17,242 bases of DNA, from positions 1 to 17,242 of the forward strand of contig CAMEYT010000002.1 of NCBI GenBank assembly GCA_945947685.1, written 5' to 3'. Shown one piece after another: positions 14,012 to 17,242 of this stretch (positions are counted from its first letter, which is position 1; each line of letters begins with the position of its first letter). The notes beneath the pieces were generated by a model. It was not told the DNA's origin, did not search any database, and saw nothing but the letters and a program-made list of their open reading frames with translations. The stretch comes from an uncultured Bacillota bacterium. Its GTDB lineage: Bacteria > Bacillota > Clostridia > Christensenellales > UBA1242. Position numbers and translations under genes: made by a program.

Positions 14012-14315
14012 TCTCTTTTACCTCCAATTTCACATATTTTTTTTGATTTTTAATAATCTGTTTTAAAGTATCATAACAGGTCTTCATTAAAAGTTGAACC
14101 TTCTCATTTTTTACATCTTTTTCATCAATGATTAATTTTAAATATCCATCACTGACCTTGATAAAAGGATTTAGCTTCAATTCATCTTTTATTCCTAAGA
14201 CAGTCATCTGAGTTGCTGTAGATATAGCAGCACAAAGAACTTCTTTTTCGGTATGTCCGTCTAGTTCGAAACCTGTAAACAATCCACTTTTTTTATAAAT
14301 ATTAATCTTTGTCAT
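14004..14315 (-). CDS. prp: Ribosomal-processing cysteine protease Prp (YsxB)
   Basis: Prp removes the N-terminal extension of L27 in Bacillota. The 103-residue protein has the family features: an N-terminal strand, F-x-L-DGH with the catalytic His21, and VLCAAISTAT with the catalytic Cys28, then KDELKLNPFIKVSDGYLKLII and a C-terminal helix. Position between rplU and rpmA is diagnostic. There is no Shine-Dalgarno; the start lies 4 nt after the rplU stop, so translation is probably coupled. The loop between the catalytic His and Cys is 6 residues here, while I recall about 11 in characterised members, so the lid over the active site seems shortened. Confidence 0.95.
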   Translation of the reverse strand: MTKINIYKKSGLFTGFELDGHTEKEVLCAAISTATQMTVLGIKDELKLNPFIKVSDGYLKLIIDEKDVKNEKVQLLMKTCYDTLKQIIKNQKKYVKLEVKENV

Positions 14316-14319
14316 AATA

Positions 14320-14628
14320 CTATTTCTTAATTGTTAAGATTTTTAATTCTGTATAAGGTTGTCTGTGTCCTTGCTTTGTTCTCACATTTTTCTTTGGCTT
14401 ATATTTGAAAACAACAACTTTGTCTTCTTTACCGTGATTAAGAACTTCAGCTTCAACAACAGCTCCTTCAACGATAGGTGTTCCAACGATAGTTTTATCT
14501 GCATCAGAAACAAGAAGAACGTTTAAATTAATCTTATCTCCAACATTAGCATCAAGTTTTTCAACTCTGATTACTTCGTTAGCAGTAACTTTGTATTGTT
14601 TTCCACCACATTCAATAACTGCAAACAT
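14320..14628 (-). CDS. rplU: 50S ribosomal protein bL21
   Basis: The 102-residue protein matches L21 along its length: MFAVIECGGKQYKV at the start, KLDANVGDKINL in the middle, then VVFKYKPKKNVRTKQGHRQPYTELKI, the basic rRNA-binding end (quoted in two parts: VVFKYKPKKN and RTKQGHRQPYTEL). It binds 23S rRNA early in 50S assembly. GAGGAGGT lies 7 nt before the ATG. It is the first gene of rplU-prp-rpmA, with a structured leader and a consensus promoter upstream. Confidence 0.98.
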   Translation of the reverse strand: MFAVIECGGKQYKVTANEVIRVEKLDANVGDKINLNVLLVSDADKTIVGTPIVEGAVVEAEVLNHGKEDKVVVFKYKPKKNVRTKQGHRQPYTELKILTIKK

Positions 14629-14639
14629 TGTTTTTACCT

Positions 14640-14703
14640 CCTCTATCCAAACTCGCTACGCAAAGGTGTCTTTCGAACTTCTAAACCACTCGTATGCGGA
14701 TAC
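14640..14703 (-). promoter_or_regulatory. Candidate ribosomal protein L21 leader in the rplU 5' UTR
   Basis: The untranslated region between the predicted start (about 14703) and the Shine-Dalgarno is richer in G+C than its surroundings. It contains CGCA (14698-14695) able to pair with TGCG (14662-14659), closing an interior region with TTCGAAAGACACC. The position and general look fit the L21 leader that controls rplU operons in Bacillota by L21 feedback. I could not compare it with a covariance model. Confidence 0.6.
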
Positions 14704-14709
14704 AACGAT

Positions 14710-14738
14710 AATATAACATAAAATTGAACAATTGTCAA
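14710..14738 (-). promoter_or_regulatory. Promoter of rplU-prp-rpmA
   Basis: A perfect TTGACA (14738-14733), a 17-nt spacer and TATATT (14715-14710) form a strong sigma-A promoter. The leader is about 75 nt. The 130 nt farther upstream (14739-14867) show nothing beyond AT-rich sequence. Confidence 0.9.
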
Positions 14739-14867
14739 GAGTTTTTAATATTTCTACCATAAAATGTTTTTCTTCCTCTCCAATAATAGAATATATATTT
14801 TTTATTAATTCTTTTCTAAGAGGATTTACTAATCTAAAAGTTTATCTACACTAAAAACATATTTTTC

Positions 14868-14901
14868 AAAAAAAAGAAGAAATTAAATTCTTCTTTTTTT
14901 A
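14868..14901. terminator. Terminator after the Ig-repeat surface protein gene, possibly bidirectional
   Basis: AAAAGAAGAA (14872-14881) pairs with TTCTTCTTTT (14888-14897) around a 6-nt loop, with runs of A and T on the two sides. It begins 7 nt past the surface-protein stop. The stem is A-T rich, so termination strength is uncertain. Confidence 0.75.
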
Positions 14902-14907
14902 TTTTAA

Positions 14908-17242
14908 TTACTTTTTCTTGCTGTCTTTTCTAACAAGTTTTTTTCCTCTCTTATTCATCCTTACTCTTGAGATTACAAAGTATGCAACAACTCCGGCAAG
15001 AACTAAGCAAGCAAGAACGATTAAGATTATTCCAACTGTCTTTGTTGAAACACCAGCTTTCTTTCCTTCTGTTGAAACTTCGAAAGTCTTAGTAACTTCA
15101 TTCGATTTAAGACCAACAGCATCTTCAACAGTGATTTTCAGTGTGTATGTTCCTGCATCTGTGAGATTATAACTGTATGAATTATCACCCTCTGCTATGT
15201 TTTCAATTTCAACTGTATTATTGTTATCATCAACTCTTGTCAAAACAACTTTCATTGTAGAAAGAAGTTGTTCCCTCATATCTGTATCTTGCTCAGTTTC
15301 TCCAACACCATATCCATTATCTGAAAGAACAATTTTTGAGATATCAAGTGTAAGAGTATCATTTAAATTATATTCGTCTTTCAAGAAGTCTTCTTTCAAG
15401 GCAACTTCTGGTTTTTCTGCATCTCCAACTTTAATTGAGAAAGTCTTTGAACCTGATTTTGCAGAATATTCAACACCGTTTTTATCAACAACTTTGTATG
15501 TGATTGTATAAACACCATTTGTTTTGAATTCATATGTGATTGTTTCAGTTGATGAAGCAAATTCTGATAACTTGATATTTTTTGTTGATCCATTTGGATC
15601 TGTAATTGTGATAATTGATTTATCTGTATCAACATCTCCATTAGCTCCTGCTGAGAAGATATTAATTGTTTCATTAAGTGAATAATTTGAACTATATCCT
15701 TGGCTTGAACCATAATTAATTTCAAATGTCTTAGATGAAGCATTTTCAGAAACAACAAGAGTATATTCATCACTTTCACGAACTTGAGTCTTAGCTGCTA
15801 TTAAGGCATCTTTGATGTTTTGAGCGAGTGATGCGTATGAAGATTCATCATCAGCATAATATTTTGTTAATGATCCTCCTTCTTGATAGTAAACACCATT
15901 CTCATCCGTCTTTAAAAGATTGGAATCATAAACAGCAAAGTAGGCTTTGTATTTGAATGTATATGATCCGGCTTTTGTAAATTTATAATCCATTTCATTG
16001 GTTTTTTCATACGCTGGTCCTTGAACTTCAACCGAGAACATTTCCGCGGTTCCATCTTCACTAACACCATAAACTTTTCTATTATTTGAACCGTTATTAG
16101 CAAGGTTTGATGTAATTGAAGGAACTTCAAGAGTTATTGTATCTCCAACTGTCGCTGTTCCATTTCCATTTATTGAGGATGGGACATTAAGCTTAAAGAA
16201 ATCTTGTTCAGTGCTTGTAGTCGTAAAATAATAATAAGTTGAGATAATGTTATTTGCTGGATCTTTAGCAACAATCATAACTTCATACTTGCTATTTCCA
16301 CAAGCTGGAATAACTTTACCTGCATCGAAAGTGAACGTTTTATTTGCACCAAATGGGGTGTATGATGAACTTCCTGGCTCTGTTTCTATTTCTTCAAGTC
16401 TCTTTCCTGTTGAGTCAAGTAAGAAAACTTTAACTTTTGCAGACATAACTGCTACATAATCGTCTTCATAAACGATTGTTGGAAGTTCAACTTGTGAATT
16501 TTGTTCAAATGAACCAAGGTTAGGTGTTAAAACTTCAATGTTATTAACTTTTGTAGATTTAACTTCTGGTGCTTTTATGTCGTCGATATCTGAGATTGCA
16601 ATAATTCTCTTATCTGTTCCTGTTTCACCAAAGTCGTTTGTAGCTTCGATATTGATTACTAAATATGCTGGATTTTCAGCACCAGCTTCTTCAATAGCTT
16701 TAGCAATATCTATCTTGTATTCTTTATCTAATGTTACAATATTCCCTGTCTGCGTGCTCTTATCTGCTTTTAAGAAACTGTAAGTTGTAACAATATCCAT
16801 TCTCGAATCAACTTCATCTGTTGCTGTTGGTTCAGCAAATTCGATAACGTCTTTGCTAGTATATGAACTAGCAAATTTAGTTGTTGTAGAAACACTAGGA
16901 ACTCCTGCTGAAACGACTGAATTTTCCTCAATAGTTAATGTATAAGCTTCAGATATTGTCTCAAGCCCTGCTTCATCTTGTGCACTATACTTAACTGTGT
17001 ATGTTCCCTTTTCAATTTTATGTGTTGCAGTAATATACGCATATCCAGCATCAATCAAATCTTGTTTTTTAGCTTCTGCTTTTTCATTTGCATTATCTTT
17101 TGTGATTGTATCATCCGCTAAAACAGTTTTTAATATAGCATAATCTTCTTCATTGATAACTTTTAAGAACTTGTTATCTTTAAGCCATGCATTGGCTTTA
17201 GTCTCTGTTTTTCCTGAAGGAGCTCTTCCAAGCAAATCTGTT
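14908..17242 (-). CDS. Large Ig-like-repeat surface protein with C-terminal membrane anchor, 3' part
   Basis: The frame is open from the right edge to a stop at 14908, giving 777 residues; the true start lies outside (the first visible residues are TDLLGRAPSG, and the TTG at 17235 is an internal Leu codon). The protein is built of beta-rich Ig/PKD-like units, recognised by recurring G-x-YT-x-x-Y and D-x-x-G phrases: GTYTVKYSAQDEAG, GSYTFKYKAYFAV, GVYTITYKVVDKNG and GTYTLKITVEDAVG, often followed by a P-x-V strand that opens the next unit. A single transmembrane helix lies at about 736-757 (VGIILIVLACLVLAGVVAYF), followed by a basic tail rich in Arg and Lys. There is no LPxTG motif, so it is held by the helix alone with the repeats outside. 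Function beyond a surface stalk or adhesin is not visible. Confidence 0.88.
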   Translation of the reverse strand, partial: TDLLGRAPSGKTETKANAWLKDNKFLKVINEEDYAILKTVLADDTITKDNANEKAEAKKQDLIDAGYAYITATHKIEKGTYTVKYSAQDEAGLETISEAYTLTIEENSVVSAGVPSVSTTTKFASSYTSKDVIEFAEPTATDEVDSRMDIVTTYSFLKADKSTQTGNIVTLDKEYKIDIAKAIEEAGAENPAYLVINIEATNDFGETGTDKRIIAISDIDDIKAPEVKSTKVNNIEVLTPNLGSFEQNSQVELPTIVYEDDYVAVMSAKVKVFLLDSTGKRLEEIETEPGSSSYTPFGANKTFTFDAGKVIPACGNSKYEVMIVAKDPANNIISTYYYFTTTSTEQDFFKLNVPSSINGNGTATVGDTITLEVPSITSNLANNGSNNRKVYGVSEDGTAEMFSVEVQGPAYEKTNEMDYKFTKAGSYTFKYKAYFAVYDSNLLKTDENGVYYQEGGSLTKYYADDESSYASLAQNIKDALIAAKTQVRESDEYTLVVSENASSKTFEINYGSSQGYSSNYSLNETINIFSAGANGDVDTDKSIITITDPNGSTKNIKLSEFASSTETITYEFKTNGVYTITYKVVDKNGVEYSAKSGSKTFSIKVGDAEKPEVALKEDFLKDEYNLNDTLTLDISKIVLSDNGYGVGETEQDTDMREQLLSTMKVVLTRVDDNNNTVEIENIAEGDNSYSYNLTDAGTYTLKITVEDAVGLKSNEVTKTFEVSTEGKKAGVSTKTVGIILIVLACLVLAGVVAYFVISRVRMNKRGKKLVRKDSKKK

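Noticed and set aside
17233..17235. TTG at 17235 as the start of the Ig-repeat protein
   Set aside because: The frame is open beyond it to the window edge and no signal peptide follows, so the gene continues outside.
1..17242. CRISPR array, prophage or known defence system
   Set aside because: No regularly spaced short repeats, no integrase, transposase or phage structural genes, and no nuclease-toxin pairs were seen.

Overview
The window is AT-rich, and its genes use the standard code with strong AGGAGG-type Shine-Dalgarno sites. The gene set (yqfC, yqfD, floA, prp with an extended L27, a DnaD-family protein plus a DnaC/DnaI-type loader) points to an uncultured, spore-forming member of the Clostridia in the Bacillota, plausibly from a gut. 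That placement is an inference from gene content; no rRNA marker is present.

Layout. 1-2730 (-): 5' part of a very large lipoprotein made of InlB-type B-repeats, running off the left edge. 2892-4340 (-): an M1-family zinc aminopeptidase-like lipoprotein gene broken by one in-frame TAA. 4442-6802 (+): a replication pair, a DnaD-domain protein and a AAA+ helicase loader, with its own promoter and terminator. 6871-7153: an unusual tRNA-Trp neighbourhood. The tRNA (-) has its own promoter and terminator and is followed by a GC-rich (about 61% G+C), highly structured block of about 130 bp. That block is bounded by a second copy of the tRNA 3' end and carries an inverted copy of it at its other edge. 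7272-7892 (+): a small glyoxalase-II-like metallo-beta-lactamase-fold hydrolase.

7977-12749 (-): a seven-gene operon, nfeD - floA - unknown membrane protein - yqfC - yqfD - ybeY - era. It has one strong promoter and one bidirectional terminator and links a membrane microdomain pair, two sporulation proteins, and rRNA maturation/30S assembly factors. The order matches the Bacillus yqeZ-yqfA-yqfB-yqfC-yqfD...ybeY...era cluster, but phoH and the other intervening genes are missing. 12855-13667 (-): an OGG1-type 8-oxoguanine glycosylase, apparently expressed from a leaderless transcript. 13739-14628 (-): rplU - prp - rpmA behind a consensus promoter and a probable L21 leader. 14908-17242 (-): the C-terminal part of a large Ig-like-repeat surface protein with a C-terminal membrane anchor, running off the right edge.

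Most worth a second look: the GC-rich tRNA-flanking element and its repeats, the leaderless glycosylase gene, the nonsense-interrupted M1 peptidase, the DnaD protein with about four tandem DnaD-like modules, the uncharacterised membrane protein next to floA, and shortened loops in Prp and Era. I found no CRISPR array, transposase, phage gene or obvious defence system.
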